A DNA stretch of 64,000 bases from Bradyrhizobium erythrophlei (GCF_900129425.1 NZ_LT670817.1:1488001-1552000); one strand, 5' to 3'. Shown: positions 18,486 through 26,664, numbered from the stretch's first letter. Numbers and translations are program-made. The notes: generated by a model from the letters alone, not told the origin.

Positions 18486-19172
18486 ATGATCAACTATCTT
18501 CGTCTGCCGCTTTCCTGGATCGCTCATTCCGATCGGGTTGGCATCCCGCTGATGCGCGTCGCCATCGCGATCGTCTTCCTGTGGATCGGCGCGCTCAAAT
18601 TCGCGCCCTATGAAGCCGACAGCATTACGCCCTTCGTCGCCAACAGCCCGTTTATGTCGTTCTTCTACGAGCATCCGGCCGAGTACAAGGCGCACCTCAC
18701 GCGCGAGGGCGAGTTGAAGCCGGCCGAGCGGGCCTGGCAGACCGCGAATAACACCTACGGCTATTCCGACGGCCTCGGAACCGTGGAGATAACGATCGGC
18801 CTGCTGACGCTGCTGGGCGTGTTCTCGCGCCGATGGGGCATTGTGGGCGCGACGCTCTCGTTCCTGACGCCGTTCGTGACGTTGTCTTTCCTGATCACGA
18901 CGCCAGACGCGTGGGTCGCCGCGCTTGGCGATGCGCAGCACGGCTTCCCTTATCTGTCAGGCGGTGGGCGACTCGTGCTGAAGGATGTCATGCTGCTGGC
19001 CGGCGGCCTGCTGATCATGGCCGAAAGCGCCCGCGCCTTCCTTGAGGCGCCGACGCAGGTTGCGCCGATAGGACAACAGATTGAGCCGCTCGGTCATTCA
19101 GCCGGACCGGCATCGGTTCTAGTGTTCTACAAAGAGCCCTCTGTGGAGCCACCAGATTATCAGCCGTTCTGA
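18486..19172 (+). CDS. DUF417 membrane protein (YkgB/RclC-like), copy 1
   Basis: 228 residues with about four membrane helices (near 22-42, 95-115, 118-140 and 165-185) and a conserved loop ITPFVANSPFMSFFYEHPAEYK. DUF417 includes RclC, an inner-membrane protein of the reactive-chlorine regulon. GAGGAG lies before the ATG. The last 40 residues after FLEA differ completely from copy 2 and are probably a replaced tail produced at the duplication end (19050). Confidence 0.88.
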   Translation: MINYLRLPLSWIAHSDRVGIPLMRVAIAIVFLWIGALKFAPYEADSITPFVANSPFMSFFYEHPAEYKAHLTREGELKPAERAWQTANNTYGYSDGLGTVEITIGLLTLLGVFSRRWGIVGATLSFLTPFVTLSFLITTPDAWVAALGDAQHGFPYLSGGGRLVLKDVMLLAGGLLIMAESARAFLEAPTQVAPIGQQIEPLGHSAGPASVLVFYKEPSVEPPDYQPF

Positions 19173-19282
19173 GCTACGAAGGACGATAGACGCAGCTTAC
19201 GGCCCGGCGGCAAGGCCCATATTGAGTCCTTGGCGCCGCCGAAATCCAAGCTTCGGAAGACCACATCAAAGGAGCCGGTCGC

Positions 19283-20557
19283 ATGACGTCAAGAAACGAA
19301 AACGTGACAGAACTATCCGGAGAAGATGCTTTCTCCCGCAGGAAATTCCTGACGGTCGCATCCGCGGGCGTGGCCGGGACTGTCGTTACAGGACGCGCGG
19401 TTGCCGACACGCTTGCCGATGTGCCGCCGCGCGAGGTGGGTGCCGATCTCTCGGGGCACGGCGAGCGATCGAAGTTTGTTCACCTCGCCATGCTTCCGGA
19501 GGCAGGACCGGGGAAGCGCAACGTCGATCCAAGCGATGCGATCAATTCGAAAGCGCCACTCGGCAAGCTGGTCGGGACTATCACGCCCACCGATCTGCAT
19601 TACGAACGGAGCCATTCTGGCAATCCCGATCTAGATCCGGCGAAGCACCGCTTGCTGGTCCACGGCATGACGCGCAAGCAACTCGTGTTCACTGTTGATG
19701 ATCTCATGCGGATGCCCTCGACCACCCGCACGGTCTTCATCGAATGCACCGGTAACGGCTGGGAAAACTGGAAAAAGGCGGACCCCAATGTCACGGTCCA
19801 AAACACTCACGGTCTTGTGAGCACCAATGAGTGGACCGGCGTTCCGCTTCGCTTTCTCATCGATCTCGTCGGGAAGGACCGCCGATCCACCTGGATGCTG
19901 GCGGAAGGCGCCGACGCAGCCGGCGTTGATCGGAGTATTCCGCTCACCGAGGAGATTACGGACGAGGCCTTCATCGCATACGGCCAGAACGGCGAGCCGT
20001 TGCGGCCGGCCCACGGCTTTCCGATCCGTCTCATCATGCCGGGCTTCGAAGGCAATCTGAATATCAAATGGCTGCGTCGGCTGAAATTCGGCGACCAGCC
20101 CTGGATGACGCGGTGGGAAACGGACCGCTACACGCAGCTCCTTGCGAACGGCAAGGCCATGCAATTCCAACTCAGGATGGAGACGAATTCCGTCATCACA
20201 TCGCCATCGGGAATGATGGAGATACGCCCCGGCTATCACCGCATCACGGGTCTAGCCTGGAGCGGCCACGGCAAGATCGCGAAGGTTGAAATCAGCACGG
20301 ATGAAGGCAGAACCTGGAAGCAGGCCGAATTGAACTATCCCGTGCTGCCGAAAGCGCAGACAAGATTCCAGCTCGATTGGACCTGGGACGGCAAGCCCAC
20401 AAAGATCGTTAGCCGCTCGACCGACGACAAGGGCAACGTCCAGCCCGACCGCAAATCGTTCATCGCTCAAATGGGCACTAACGCGCTGTTCCACTACAAC
20501 GCCCAGCAAACCTGGGCAATCGACGCCAGCGGGAGAGTCAGCAATGTTCTCGCCTAA
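19283..20557 (+). CDS. soxC: SoxC-like sulfite dehydrogenase, molybdenum subunit
   Basis: 424 residues. A Tat signal SRRKFLTVASAGVAG (18-32) directs the folded molybdoenzyme to the periplasm. The sulfite-oxidase domain contains the molybdenum ligand Cys155 in FIECTGNGWENW and arginine-rich substrate-site segments; a C-terminal Mo-co dimerisation domain follows (about 300-420). SoxC/SorA enzymes oxidise sulfite or sulfane sulfur and pass electrons to a cytochrome c. AAAGGAGCC precedes the ATG. The stop overlaps the cytochrome gene by 14 bases. No soxXYZAB genes are present, so it may be a stand-alone sulfite dehydrogenase. Confidence 0.9.
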   Translation: MTSRNENVTELSGEDAFSRRKFLTVASAGVAGTVVTGRAVADTLADVPPREVGADLSGHGERSKFVHLAMLPEAGPGKRNVDPSDAINSKAPLGKLVGTITPTDLHYERSHSGNPDLDPAKHRLLVHGMTRKQLVFTVDDLMRMPSTTRTVFIECTGNGWENWKKADPNVTVQNTHGLVSTNEWTGVPLRFLIDLVGKDRRSTWMLAEGADAAGVDRSIPLTEEITDEAFIAYGQNGEPLRPAHGFPIRLIMPGFEGNLNIKWLRRLKFGDQPWMTRWETDRYTQLLANGKAMQFQLRMETNSVITSPSGMMEIRPGYHRITGLAWSGHGKIAKVEISTDEGRTWKQAELNYPVLPKAQTRFQLDWTWDGKPTKIVSRSTDDKGNVQPDRKSFIAQMGTNALFHYNAQQTWAIDASGRVSNVLA

Positions 20558-21083
20558 GCAGCTCTTTGCGGGTGCGGTAGCTGCCGCGCTCCTCGTACTT
20601 CCGGCTTACGCCTTCGATTTCGGACGTCCCGCGAACCCCGACGAAATCAAGCTGTGGAACCTCGACGTGCGACCCGACGGCACGGGCTTGCCCGATGGCA
20701 GTGGCACGGCGGCACACGGTAAGGAGATTTTCGCGGAGAACTGCGCGGCCTGCCATGGCGACAAGGGCCAGGGCGGCATCAAGGATCGCCTGGTCGGCGG
20801 TCAGGGCACGCTCACCTCCGATCATCCGATCAGGACGGTCGGAAGCTTCTGGCCCTACGCCACCACGTTATTCGACTACATCCACCGCGCGATGCCCTAC
20901 CAGGCGCCGGGATCGCTCAGCGTCGACGACTACTACGCGCTAACGGCATACCTCCTGAGCTTGAACGGAATTCTGCCGCCGGACGGCAAGCTCGACAAGG
21001 AGACGCTGCCAAAGGTGAAGATGCCCAATCGCGACGGTTTCATTCCCGATCCGGAGTTCAGCAAAGTGCCGGTGCCGAAGTGA
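20544..21083 (+). CDS. Monohaem cytochrome c, partner of the sulfite dehydrogenase
   Basis: 179 residues. Signal peptide (AGAVAAALLVLPAYA, cleavage near 23), then one haem site CAACH (67-71) and a likely axial Met117 in RAMPYQAPGSL. The size fits a SorB- or short SoxD-like electron acceptor rather than the larger dihaem SoxD. Its start lies inside the end of soxC, so translation is coupled and a 1:1 complex is likely. The tail KLPKVKMPNRDGFIPDPE resembles SoxD-type C termini by impression only. Confidence 0.88.
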   Translation: MFSPKQLFAGAVAAALLVLPAYAFDFGRPANPDEIKLWNLDVRPDGTGLPDGSGTAAHGKEIFAENCAACHGDKGQGGIKDRLVGGQGTLTSDHPIRTVGSFWPYATTLFDYIHRAMPYQAPGSLSVDDYYALTAYLLSLNGILPPDGKLDKETLPKVKMPNRDGFIPDPEFSKVPVPK

Positions 21084-21619
21084 TCGGAACTGGATTTCTG
21101 CAACACGAACCATCATTGCCCGCAAAACGACGATGGGCGCAAAAGGCTGTTGCGGTCCTTGCAGTGCCGGTCCTTGCGTTATCGGTAACGGTTGGAGCGA
21201 AAGCCATGGATAGAGACGGACTGATCACAATCCAAAGCCAATACACGCCGAAGGATACCATGCAGCGGCTCGAGACCGCCGTCAGATCGAAAGGCATGAC
21301 GGTCTTCGCCCATATCGACCATGCGGCCGGGGCCGCCGAGGTTGGCATGGCCTTGCGTCCCACGGACCTCTTGATCTTCGGCAGCCCGAAAGGCGGCACA
21401 CCTCTGATGCAATCGGCACAGACCATCGGCATCGACCTGCCGTTGAAGGCCCTGGTTTGGGAGGACGCCGAAGGCCATGTCTGGCTGTCCTACAACGATC
21501 CCGCCTGGATCGCGCAGCGCCACGCGGGACCGGCCGGCATGCAAGCTGCGGTTCGGACCATGACCGGCGCGCTCAACGCAATCGCTGCCGAGGCTACATC
21601 CGCCGCGCCCAAGAAGTAA
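21080..21619 (+). CDS. Exported DUF302 protein
   Basis: 179 residues from GTG 21080, which overlaps the cytochrome stop (GTGA), indicating coupling. An N-terminal hydrophobic segment (QKAVAVLAVPVLALSVTVGAKA) is a signal or anchor. The DUF302 domain follows: MQRLETAVRSKGMTVFAHIDHA, then LLIFGSPKGGTPLMQ and PLKALVWED. DUF302 proteins bind small ligands or metals in known structures, but no reaction is agreed. Position in the sulfite dehydrogenase operon suggests a periplasmic accessory role. Confidence 0.85.
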   Translation: MIGTGFLQHEPSLPAKRRWAQKAVAVLAVPVLALSVTVGAKAMDRDGLITIQSQYTPKDTMQRLETAVRSKGMTVFAHIDHAAGAAEVGMALRPTDLLIFGSPKGGTPLMQSAQTIGIDLPLKALVWEDAEGHVWLSYNDPAWIAQRHAGPAGMQAAVRTMTGALNAIAAEATSAAPKK

Positions 21620-21648
21620 CAGCCCGGCAATTCGAAGAGAGCCAAGTC

Positions 21649-22089
21649 ATGGAGACCATGAGCCCCACCAACAAGATCTGGACCCGCGAAACCGGCGCGG
21701 TCGAAAAACGCGATCTTTGGTCGTCCTTGAAGCGCGGGTTTCGCGGCCGTTGCCCGCGCTGCGGCGAAGGCAGGCTGTTCCGTGCTTTTCTGAAGGTCGA
21801 CAATCGTTGCTCCGTGTGCGGGCTCGATTTCACGCCGCACCGCGCCGACGATCTGCCGGCCTATCTCGTCATCGTCATCGTCGGCCATATCGTGGTTCCG
21901 ACCGCGCTTCTGATCGAAACGGATTACTCGCCCCCGGTGGGGCTGCAACTTGCGATCTATCTGCCGCTGACGGTGGTCTTGTCGCTGGCATTGCTGCAAC
22001 CGGTGAAAGGCGCAGTCGTCGGGCTGCAATGGGCGTTGCGCATGCACGGCTTTGACGACAATGCACCTAAGGGGATTCCGCCGGCTTAG
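21649..22089 (+). CDS. DUF983 zinc-ribbon membrane protein
   Basis: 146 residues from ATG 21649. An N-terminal zinc ribbon (Cys35, Cys38, Cys54, Cys57 in CPRCGEG and CSVCGLDF) precedes two membrane helices (about 71-92 and 97-120), the DUF983 layout. Function unknown; members often lie near cytochrome oxidase or electron-transfer genes. It follows the DUF302 gene by 29 bases and is probably the last gene of the operon. Confidence 0.85.
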   Translation: METMSPTNKIWTRETGAVEKRDLWSSLKRGFRGRCPRCGEGRLFRAFLKVDNRCSVCGLDFTPHRADDLPAYLVIVIVGHIVVPTALLIETDYSPPVGLQLAIYLPLTVVLSLALLQPVKGAVVGLQWALRMHGFDDNAPKGIPPA

Positions 22090-22225
22090 GTTCTCAAATG
22101 CTTGGTGCGAGCCGCCGTCGATCGCAGGCGGCATCCCACGAAGCGGTCTGCGGCGCGGGGACGGCTCTTGTCCCCCTTTGCGCCAGAAACGGTCATTCCC
22201 GGATAGTCCGAGACATCCGGCCTGA

Positions 22226-22504
22226 TCAGGTCTGAGCGTCTGAGGCCGATTGGATGTCATTTCTTACTCGCGATCGCCCGTCATGACGGGCGCGGAGTCT
22301 ACCGGGCGAAATCCCGTAACGTTTCCGAAACGCGCGCGCGAATGCGCTCTCGGAGTCGTAGCCGACCGCTGCCGCCACCTGCGCCAGGGTTCCAGTTGTC
22401 GAGCCGAGGCGATGGCGGGCCAGGTCGAGAGTAACAGGCTCAGTCGCGTCGTCTGGATGTTTGATCCGGCCGGCATAGGTTTTGCGCCGCGAGAGCATCG
22501 CCAA
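22226..22504 (-). pseudogene. Internally deleted AraC regulator (copy 2)
   Basis: 92-codon open frame. Its first 27 residues equal the N terminus of the 16845-17864 regulator and it then jumps in frame to ARHRLGSTTGTLAQVAAAVGYD, the second helix-turn-helix. The cupin sensor and first helix-turn-helix are gone. Start codon and frame survive, so a half-DNA-binding peptide could still be made, but loss of function is more likely. The tail after GRLRA is unrelated sequence. Confidence 0.75.
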
Positions 22505-23318
22505 TTTCCCGTTCGCCCCGATTTCTCAAAGCATCGAATGAATGAAGAGAATGTAATGCGCATGCCTGGCAGTTCAGAAACACAACGATCACGAATACGC
22601 GATGAAGAAAACATTCATCAGCGGCGCCCTTGCAGGTCTGGGGTTGTCCCGTTCACGGCTGCACTGCGACGGCTGCATCACGATGCATACCGCGGCGGCC
22701 CCGAGGCATTCGACGCCGCCGCCGAAATCAATCCCAACGCTTGAGGAGAACTCATGATCAACTATCTTCGTCTGCCGCTTTCCTGGATCGCTCATTCCGA
22801 TCGGGTTGGCATCCCGCTGATGCGCGTCGCCATCGCGATCGTCTTCCTGTGGATCGGCGCGCTCAAATTCGCGCCCTATGAAGCCGACAGCATTACGCCC
22901 TTCGTCGCCAACAGCCCGTTTATGTCGTTCTTCTACGAGCATCCGGCCGAGTACAAGGCGCACCTCACGCGCGAGGGCGAGTTGAAGCCGGCCGAGCGGG
23001 CCTGGCAGACCGCGAATAACACCTACGGCTATTCCGACGGCCTCGGAACCGTGGAGATAACGATCGGCCTGCTGACGCTGCTGGGCGTGTTCTCGCGCCG
23101 ATGGGGCATTGTGGGCGCGACGCTCTCGTTCCTGACGCCGTTCGTGACGTTGTCTTTCCTGATCACGACGCCAGACGCGTGGGTCGCCGCGCTTGGCGAT
23201 GCGCAGCACGGCTTCCCTTATCTGTCAGGCGGTGGGCGACTCGTGCTGAAGGATGTCATGCTGCTGGCTGGCGGCCTGCTGATCATGGCCGACAGCGCCC
23301 GCGCCTTCCTTGAGGCGC
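22290..23318. repeat. Segmental duplication, copy 2 (with deletions)
   Basis: Matches 16885-19050 in the same orientation. Left end shares GCGCGGAGTCTACCGGGCG; right end is CTTGAGGCGC. Three internal segments present in copy 1 are missing. About 3.2 kb separates the copies, which hold the sulfite dehydrogenase operon between them. Confidence 0.9.
22602..22757 (+). pseudogene. Remnant of the decarboxylase gene (copy 2)
   Basis: The parental gene is reduced to short blocks (around the CDGC codons at about 22663-22710 and the EAFDAAAEINPNA codons at 22706-22744). A shifted 51-codon frame opening MKKTFISGALAG runs through and its TGA overlaps the ATG of the next gene (ATGA). The family fold is lost; whether the peptide is made is unknown. 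Confidence 0.65.
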
Positions 23319-23380
23319 GCCCTTACGCCAGACTTCAGACGATGACGGCCGGCAAGACCTCCATTGTCCCGGCCGAATGA
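22754..23380 (+). CDS. DUF417 membrane protein (YkgB/RclC-like), copy 2
   Basis: 208 residues. Residues 1-188 match copy 1 except one change visible in the protein (Asp for Glu near residue 180); at DNA level I count two differences in about 565 bases. The tail (RPYARLQTMTAGKTSIVPAE) differs from copy 1. Its ribosome site TTGAGGAG is retained. It is the only intact gene of copy 2. Near identity beside decayed flanks suggests recent gene conversion or selection for dosage. Confidence 0.88.
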   Translation: MINYLRLPLSWIAHSDRVGIPLMRVAIAIVFLWIGALKFAPYEADSITPFVANSPFMSFFYEHPAEYKAHLTREGELKPAERAWQTANNTYGYSDGLGTVEITIGLLTLLGVFSRRWGIVGATLSFLTPFVTLSFLITTPDAWVAALGDAQHGFPYLSGGGRLVLKDVMLLAGGLLIMADSARAFLEARPYARLQTMTAGKTSIVPAE

Positions 23381-23472
23381 GCGCAGCCGGTTGCCCCCGG
23401 AACCTGCGGCATCGGAAACAGTCTGGAACAGTATCTGCCAATAGGCGACATGATCCGCCTGCTTGAAAATGA

Positions 23473-23500
23473 AAGAGGCCGCCCGACCGGGCGGCCTCTT
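23473..23500 (+). terminator. Rho-independent terminator-like hairpin
   Basis: Perfect 12-base stem AAGAGGCCGCCC / GGGCGGCCTCTT with a four-base loop, downstream of DUF417 copy 2. The T run is short (CTTATG), so efficiency is uncertain. Confidence 0.6.
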
Positions 23501-23590
23501 ATGTGGGCCGCCCGCCGCGGTGGCGGGGATGACCGGCGTGAGTTGGGAGCGGCAACAAACAGCGCTGTTCGAAATTTGAATCGGTCGCTC

Positions 23591-23666
23591 GTAGCCCGGA
23601 TAAGCGCAGCGCCATCCGGGGGCTGTCTCCTGAGTCCCGGATGGCGCTTCGCTTATCCGGGCTACA
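23591..23666. repeat. Palindromic repeat (GTAGCCCGGATAAGCG type)
   Basis: Near-perfect 76-base inverted repeat: GTAGCCCGGATAAGCG...CGCTTATCCGGGCTAC with an inner CGCCATCCGGG / CCCGGATGGCG pair. Only one copy in this window. It sits 11 bases beyond the ccrM stop codon. Confidence 0.8.
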
Positions 23667-23677
23667 AGCTTGAAAAC

Positions 23678-24811
23678 TCAGCCCGCCGCCATGCCGGAGC
23701 GGATTTCGGCGCGCAGCTCGTCGATCAGCCGGAGGCCCTTCTTGGTCTCGACGTGCCAGAAGGTCCAGCCGTTGCAGGCGCCGGAGCCCTGCGCCACCGC
23801 GCCGATGCGGTGGATCGAGCCGACCTTGTCGCCGAGCATGATGGCGCCGTCAGCGCGCACCAGGGCGCCATGACGCTTCTTGGAATCGACCAGTCTGGCG
23901 CCGGGCAAAATCATGCCGCGTTCGATCAGTTCGGAGAACGCCACTCTTGGTGCGTCGCGCGCGGTCATGAACGGCGCCAGGGTTGCTTCCGGCAGCGGCT
24001 CGATCGCGGCGATGCGCGCTTCCGCCGCGGCCGCATAAGTCCGGTCGCGCTCGAAGCCGATGTAGCGGCGACCGAGACGTTTTGCCACGGCGCCGGTGGT
24101 GCCGGTGCCGTTGAACGGATCAATCACGAGATCGCCGGGCTTCGACGACGACAGCAGCACCCGCGCCAGCAGGCCTTCGGGTTTCTGGGTCGGGTGAACC
24201 TTCTTGCCGTCCTCGCCCTTGAGCCGTTCGTCGCCGGTGCACAGCGGGATCAGCCAGTCGGAGCGCGCCTGCACGTCCTCGTTGGCGGCTTTCAGGGCCT
24301 CGTAGTTGAAGGTGTAGCCCTTGGCGTTCTCGTCGCGCGCCGCCCAGATCATGGTCTCGTGGGCGTTGGTGAAGCGGCGGCCGCGGAAATTCGGCATCGG
24401 ATTGGTCTTGCGCCAGACGATATCGTTCAGCACCCAGAAGCCGAGGTCCTGCATGATCGCGCCGACGCGGAAAATGTTGTGGTAGGAGCCGATCACCCAC
24501 AGCGTCGCCGACGGTTTCATGACGCGGCGGCAGGCCAGGAGCCAGGCGCGGGTGAAATCGTCATAGGCGGCGAAGGATGAAAACTTGTCCCAGTCATTGT
24601 TGACGGCATCGACGTGGGATTCGTCGGGACGCTTGAGATCGCCCTTGAGCTGCAGGTTGTACGGCGGATCTGCGAACACCAGATCGACCGAACCTGCCGG
24701 CAGTTTCGACATCTCGGCGACACAATCGCCAACGACGACACGGCTGCTCGGATCGGACTCAAATTTAGTGCGGGGCGCCCTTGCAGACGCCCCGCGACGC
24801 GACACAACCAT
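23678..24811 (-). CDS. ccrM: Cell-cycle-regulated DNA adenine methyltransferase CcrM (GANTC)
   Basis: 377 residues. Catalytic motif DPPY (48-51), a C-terminal SAM site (DPFNGTGTTGAVAKRLGRRYIGFE, near 245-268) and the roughly 85-residue C-terminal domain typical of CcrM (ending in a GWTFWHVE segment) identify the beta-class GANTC enzyme rather than a restriction-associated methylase. CcrM methylates the new strand late in the cell cycle and couples transcription to replication. GANTC sites cluster at its own start. No restriction gene is nearby. Confidence 0.96.
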   Translation of the reverse strand: MVVSRRGASARAPRTKFESDPSSRVVVGDCVAEMSKLPAGSVDLVFADPPYNLQLKGDLKRPDESHVDAVNNDWDKFSSFAAYDDFTRAWLLACRRVMKPSATLWVIGSYHNIFRVGAIMQDLGFWVLNDIVWRKTNPMPNFRGRRFTNAHETMIWAARDENAKGYTFNYEALKAANEDVQARSDWLIPLCTGDERLKGEDGKKVHPTQKPEGLLARVLLSSSKPGDLVIDPFNGTGTTGAVAKRLGRRYIGFERDRTYAAAAEARIAAIEPLPEATLAPFMTARDAPRVAFSELIERGMILPGARLVDSKKRHGALVRADGAIMLGDKVGSIHRIGAVAQGSGACNGWTFWHVETKKGLRLIDELRAEIRSGMAAG

Positions 24812-24830
24812 GACTCAAATACTCTGACTC
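24756..24830 (-). promoter_or_regulatory. GANTC cluster at the ccrM start
   Basis: GACTC (a GANTC site) occurs at 24756-24760, 24812-24816 and 24826-24830; the last two lie directly upstream of the ccrM ATG (24811) and the first inside codon region 18-19. In Caulobacter, methylation of GANTC sites in the ccrM leader shuts the gene off. Confidence 0.55.
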
Positions 24831-25039
24831 AGGCGACGCTGTCGGCGACGCGGGACTAAACAACCGACTGGCGATACATTGACGTGGCAAAGTAAAAATC
24901 GACTTAACCGGGCAATTCTTTCACGCTAGGCAATTTTTGCCGGGCGGGTTATTGATTAACGCGATGGAAATTTTACCTCTGTGCCGCGTTGACTGTCAGC
25001 GGAGCCGCTTGCGGCTGGATGTAATGAGGAAAGGCCGCC

Positions 25040-25975
25040 ATGCGTTACGATGATTTCCGCCGCAGCGACGACATCGAGGACCGTCGCGACGACAGCGGCG
25101 GCGGAATGGGTGGCGGCGGCGGGTTTGGCCTTCCGATGGGCGGCGGCGGGCTCGGCATCGGCACCATCATCGTGCTCGGCCTCATCAGCTACGCCTTCGG
25201 CATCGATCCGCGCATCCTGATCGGCGGCGCGGAAGTTCTCAACGGCGGCCGCAGCCAGGCGCCGAGCTATCAAACCGATCGCAGCTCCACCGCCAGGACC
25301 GGCGCGCCGACCGACGAGATGGGCAGCATGATCGCGGGCATCCTCGGCGAGATCGACGATCGCTGGAGCGAGATTTTCGAAGCCAGCGGGCAATCCTATA
25401 CCGGTCCGCGCATCGTGCTGTTTCGCAACGTCACCAATGGCGGCCGCTGCGGCATGGCGCAGTCGGCGATGGGCCCGTTCTATTGCCCGCCGGACAAGAA
25501 GATCTTTCTCGACACCGGATTTTTCCGCGAGGTCGAAACCCGGTTTCGCGGTTGTTCCGGCAACGCCTGCAAATTCACCGCGGCTTATATCATCGCCCAC
25601 GAAGCCGGCCATCACGTGCAGAACCTGCTCGGCATCCTGCCGCGGGTGACGCGGCTGCAGCAGCAGGTCGGCAGCAAGGCGGAATCCAACGCGCTGCAGG
25701 TGAAGGTCGAATTGCAGGCCGATTGCCTGTCGGGCGTCTGGGTCAACCGCGAGGAGAAGAAGCGTCCGGGCTTCCTTGAAGCCGGCGACATCGACGCGGC
25801 GCTGACGACGGCGTCCGCGATCGGCGACGACACGCTGCAGCGGCAGGCTACCGGCAGGGTGGTGCCGGACTCGTTCACCCACGGCTCCGCCGCGCAACGC
25901 AAGCAATGGTTCATGACCGGCTACAAGCAGGGCACGGTGCAGGCCTGCAATACATTCGGCGCGGCGGCGCTGTAG
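25040..25975 (+). CDS. Neutral zinc metallopeptidase (YpfJ family)
   Basis: 311 residues. N-terminal arginine/aspartate- and glycine-rich segment, one membrane helix (about 38-54), then a domain with the zinc motif HEAGH (187-191) and a downstream segment ELQADCLSGVW that supplies the third zinc ligand in this family. The protein is probably membrane-anchored with the peptidase domain outside. Substrate unknown. It is divergent from ccrM with 228 bases between; an AGGAAAGGCCGCC purine-rich stretch precedes the ATG. Confidence 0.9.
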   Translation: MRYDDFRRSDDIEDRRDDSGGGMGGGGGFGLPMGGGGLGIGTIIVLGLISYAFGIDPRILIGGAEVLNGGRSQAPSYQTDRSSTARTGAPTDEMGSMIAGILGEIDDRWSEIFEASGQSYTGPRIVLFRNVTNGGRCGMAQSAMGPFYCPPDKKIFLDTGFFREVETRFRGCSGNACKFTAAYIIAHEAGHHVQNLLGILPRVTRLQQQVGSKAESNALQVKVELQADCLSGVWVNREEKKRPGFLEAGDIDAALTTASAIGDDTLQRQATGRVVPDSFTHGSAAQRKQWFMTGYKQGTVQACNTFGAAAL

Positions 25976-25993
25976 ATGCTGCTATGCATTGAT

Positions 25994-26084
25994 CGTCATG
26001 GCCGGGCTTGTCCCGGCCATCCACGTCTTTGCTGGCCTCTAGAGATTTTAAGACGTGGATGCCCGGCACGAGGCCGGGCATGAC
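25994..26084. repeat. Family A palindromic repeat, copy 3
   Basis: Outer arms GTCATGGCCGGG and GCCGGGCATGAC, inner arms CATCCACGTCTT and AAGACGTGGATG. Fills the gap between the metallopeptidase and moaB. Confidence 0.85.
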
Positions 26085-26100
26085 GAGAGGAAATATCGCC

Positions 26101-26664
26101 ATGTCCTCCATCGATGAATCGACAGACTTCGTGCCGCTCAACATCGCGGTGCTGACGATTTCCGACACCCGCTCGCTGGAGGATGACAAATCCGGAACGG
26201 TGCTGGCGGAGCGGCTGACCGCGGCCGGTCACGTGCTGGCGGCGCGCGAGATCATCGTCGACGACGTCGACGCGATCCGCATCATCGTCAGGCGGTGGAT
26301 CGCCGATCCGGGCGTCGATGTCGTCATCACCACCGGCGGTACAGGGTTCACCGGCCGCGACGTGACGCCGGAGGCGATCGAACCGCTGTTCGAAAAGCGG
26401 ATGGACGGCTTTTCGATCGCGTTCCACATGCTGAGCCACGCCAAGATCGGCACCTCGACGATCCAGAGCCGCGCCACCGCGGGGGTGGCCGGGGCCACGT
26501 TCATCTTCTGCCTGCCGGGATCGCCGGGCGCCTGCCGCGACGGCTGGGACGGCATTCTCGCCGCCCAGCTCGATTACCGCACGCGGCCCTGCAACTTCGT
26601 CGAGATCATGCCGCGGCTCGACGAGCATCTGCGGCGCCCCAAGGCAAAGGGCGCTTCGGCTTAA
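26101..26664 (+). CDS. moaB: Molybdenum cofactor biosynthesis protein MoaB
   Basis: 187 residues from ATG 26101. The MoaB/MogA fold shows in LNIAVLTISDTR, the molybdopterin-binding VVITTGGTGFTGRDVTPEA and the later FCLPGSPGACRDGWD segment. These proteins adenylylate molybdopterin or bind it during cofactor assembly. The cofactor would be used by enzymes such as the SoxC-like protein in this window, although the two loci are not linked. An upstream in-frame start would translate the family A repeat, so it is rejected. Confidence 0.92.
   Translation: MSSIDESTDFVPLNIAVLTISDTRSLEDDKSGTVLAERLTAAGHVLAAREIIVDDVDAIRIIVRRWIADPGVDVVITTGGTGFTGRDVTPEAIEPLFEKRMDGFSIAFHMLSHAKIGTSTIQSRATAGVAGATFIFCLPGSPGACRDGWDGILAAQLDYRTRPCNFVEIMPRLDEHLRRPKAKGASA

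Larger units (their letters stand above)
16885..19050. repeat. Segmental duplication, copy 1 (complete)
   Basis: Runs from the 3' end of the AraC gene through the divergent intergenic region, the decarboxylase and nearly all of the DUF417 gene. It matches 22290-23318, which has three internal deletions: about 17020-17785 (regulator), about 18008-18297 (upstream frame and 5' part of the decarboxylase) and about 18340-18437. The 5' segments differ by a few percent, whereas the DUF417 part differs at only two bases. Confidence 0.9.
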
